From CAZWDL01 sp964632995 (lineage in GTDB: Bacteria; Bacteroidota; Bacteroidia; Chitinophagales; Saprospiraceae), in the NCBI GenBank assembly GCA_964632995.1, contig CAZWDL010000161.1, forward strand, positions 1 to 13,557: a stretch of DNA of 13,557 nucleotides. The letters are read 5' to 3'. The notes beneath the pieces are model-generated. The model searched no databases. It was not told the origin of the DNA and was given only the letters and a program-made list of their open reading frames with translations. A program made the translations under genes and the position numbers. Positions 12,280 to 13,557 of the stretch are shown in pieces; position 1 is the stretch's first letter; the number at the start of each line of letters is the position of its first letter.

Positions 12280-13114
12280 AACATGAATGGATTGTATCCG
12301 CTACTTTGTAGCAGATAGCCAGCTATATCGTCAAAATTCCTCTCGAAAAAGACTTGACTCGTGTTTCCCGAAACGGCCCATTTTTAAAGCTAACTCTTTT
12401 TTTTTTTGAAAATACTGAATAAATACTAGAAGTGATATACCATAATCCGGTTTTGGAAATCAAACGGTCATTTCGCTAAAGGCGAAGTCGGCTTCTTTTT
12501 ATAGGAGGTTTTTTATCTGGAAAATCTTGCGAATCGATTCTGAAATAGAAATTTATCGGTTCTATTATAAATCCCTCAATATTTGAGACCATGCGGTTCA
12601 GGTTAAAATCCTGAAAAGTCGATCTTGCCGAAAATTCAATTAACAAAATCGACAATTTACTTATCTTCTTCTTACGCGAAACGACTACCAAAGTTTCATT
12701 AAATCCACTCTTGGCCGTTTAATCAGGGCCGAAACAGGCTCGAAATTCTTCGATCAAACTTATGTTACGGAGCATTCGCTACCCTGAAGCCGCTATTTCT
12801 CAATCGACGACCTGCAAAGGAATCATGTTACCCCAGGCTCCATCGCCTTCTTTCCGGCGGCGCATCCCCGGTGAGGACAGTTTGCTGCCGGAAAGCGCCA
12901 CCTGGTGGTTCCGCCAGGGTGCCCTTTCCCAGCGTGACCTGGTTTCAGCGAAGTGAACCGCGTTCTTCCCGACCATCCTATGATTTCCCTGCCAGATAGA
13001 GGTTTAATCCCCTTTCCTGTTTTGAGGATAGTCTATTCCACTCTTTGTCCGATAATCCTCGATGACAATTCTCAAACCTCCGTCATCCTTTCATCCGGGC
13101 CGTCCAGGTTCAGA
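12280..13114. other. AT-rich stretch with no supported gene
   Basis: About 830 bases lie between the IS66 element and the next gene. They contain the palindromes at 12295-12326, a run of 11 T at 12397-12407, and a 12-base match to the IS66 terminus at 13016-13027. Frames of about 64-71 codons exist at 12691-12476 (minus, TTG start) and 12762-12956 (plus), but neither has a recognisable domain or a good start. The plus frame, ending LLPESATWWFRQGALSQRDL, looks protein-like and may be the tail of a decayed gene. Confidence 0.4.
12295..12326. repeat. Two adjoining palindromes beside the IS66 right end
   Basis: TATCcGCTAC-ttt-GTAGCaGATA (12295-12317, one mismatch) runs directly into ATAGC-ca-GCTAT (12315-12326). 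The words GATAGC/GCTAT recur in the repeats before the ATPase at 4221-4299, though in a different arrangement. Function unknown. Confidence 0.4.
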
Positions 13115-13138
13115 CAATAAGAGCCCGAACTCTTATTG
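13115..13138 (-). terminator. Perfect 9-bp hairpin over the stop codon of the right-edge gene
   Basis: CAATAAGAG (13115-13123) and CTCTTATTG (13130-13138) form a perfect stem with a 6-base loop. Read on the minus strand, the TAA stop codon of the gene lies in the 5' arm. The stem is AT-rich and not followed by a clear T run, so it may serve as a 3'-end stabiliser as much as a terminator. Confidence 0.5.
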
Positions 13139-13557
13139 CCCCCCGTAATCCACGCTCCTTCCCGGCGTATACGGCGCGCCGGCTTCCTCCAGCTTCTGTT
13201 CCAGCGCTTCGATGTCCTCGTTGACGAGGGTGCGGATATCGCTGAGTATGGGCCGGAACTGCTCGCGAGCGATGCGCAGGGCTTCGCGCTGCGTTTCCGT
13301 AGGCGCGGCGGTAGAGCTCCACATTTCGTTGACCAGCCAGCCGGCGCGGGAGGCGACGGGGAAGGTGGCGGCCTTATCCAGCTCCGAGGCCACCTGGTCG
13401 CCGTAGAAGGCTTTGCGGATCTCGAACATTTTCTCCTCTATGCTGCGCAGGTCCTGCACCAGATCGGGTGCGGGCGACTGCACCGCGTAGATGGCCTCGT
13501 GCATGTGCTGCAGGGTGTTCCGCGCTTCGCCGAGCATGCGGCCGGCGCCGCCGGCGC
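13133..13557 (-). CDS. C-terminus of a sortilin/BNR-repeat (VPS10-like) exported protein; 5' part outside window
   Basis: An open minus-strand frame enters at 13557 and ends in TAA at 13133-13135, giving about 141 residues. Met at 13537 is internal, since the frame continues upstream without a stop (AGGAGR-M). The segment is helical (LGEARNTLQHMHEAIYAVQ, SIEEKMFEIRKAF) and followed by SRAGWLVNEMWSSTAAPTET, REALRIAREQFRPIL and LEEAGAPYTPGR. From memory this is the conserved tail of the large WD40/BNR-like 'glycosyl hydrolase' proteins with sortilin-type propellers, usually about 1000 residues and exported. The propeller itself is not in the window. These proteins are widespread in Bacteroidota; their substrates are mostly unknown. 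High GC, like the left part of the window, marks it as backbone rather than accessory DNA. Confidence 0.75.
   Translation of the reverse strand, partial: AGGAGRMLGEARNTLQHMHEAIYAVQSPAPDLVQDLRSIEEKMFEIRKAFYGDQVASELDKAATFPVASRAGWLVNEMWSSTAAPTETQREALRIAREQFRPILSDIRTLVNEDIEALEQKLEEAGAPYTPGRSVDYGGQ

Noticed and set aside
12476..12691. 71-codon minus-strand frame with a TTG start
   Set aside because: It has no homology that I recognise, a poor start and AT-rich random composition. It is mentioned only within the gene-free stretch.

Overview
The window looks like a piece of a GC-rich Bacteroidota chromosome, most likely of the Saprospiria (Lewinella-like) type. The taxon is inferred from four things: a TonB receptor with an N-terminal carboxypeptidase-D-like domain, a DUF1080/PA14 lipoprotein, Bacteroidota-style -7 boxes (TAnnTTTG) with few Shine-Dalgarno sites, and a DUF4143-type ATPase. 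No rRNA, tRNA or CRISPR array was seen.

Left part (1-3800, GC-rich, minus strand): a two-gene exported unit. The first gene encodes a lipoprotein with DUF1080 (3-keto-disaccharide hydrolase-like), PA14 and C-terminal domains. It overlaps by 7 bp a second gene encoding a signal peptide, a sugar-dehydrogenase-like propeller and a C-terminal azurin-type copper domain. The second gene runs off the left edge. Together they suggest periplasmic or surface oxidation and cleavage of sugars. Just upstream (3830-3911) is a dense set of direct and inverted repeats.

Middle (3900-8907): an AT-rich plus-strand AAA ATPase gene with two copies of a palindrome flush against its start codon. It is convergent with a GC-rich TonB-dependent receptor gene, and the two stop codons share one TTAA. 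Upstream of the receptor lie a hairpin-rich leader of about 400 bp and a small membrane-anchored protein of a family that I recall beside TonB receptors.

Right part (about 8920-13110): an AT-rich, gene-poor accessory segment. It holds an IS3-type transposase remnant, an orphan secreted papain-like cysteine peptidase, several palindromes, and a 1.74-kb single-gene IS66 element with perfect inverted repeats. The transposase frame of the IS66 element is broken twice, and the second break sits exactly on a canonical -1 slippery heptamer. The GC-rich backbone resumes at 13133 with the C-terminus of a sortilin/BNR-repeat protein that runs off the right edge.

No wholly new multi-gene system is evident. 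The best leads are the propeller-azurin fusion, the repeat-flanked ATPase start, the repeat cluster at 3830-3911, the structured receptor leader and the slippery site in the IS66 transposase.
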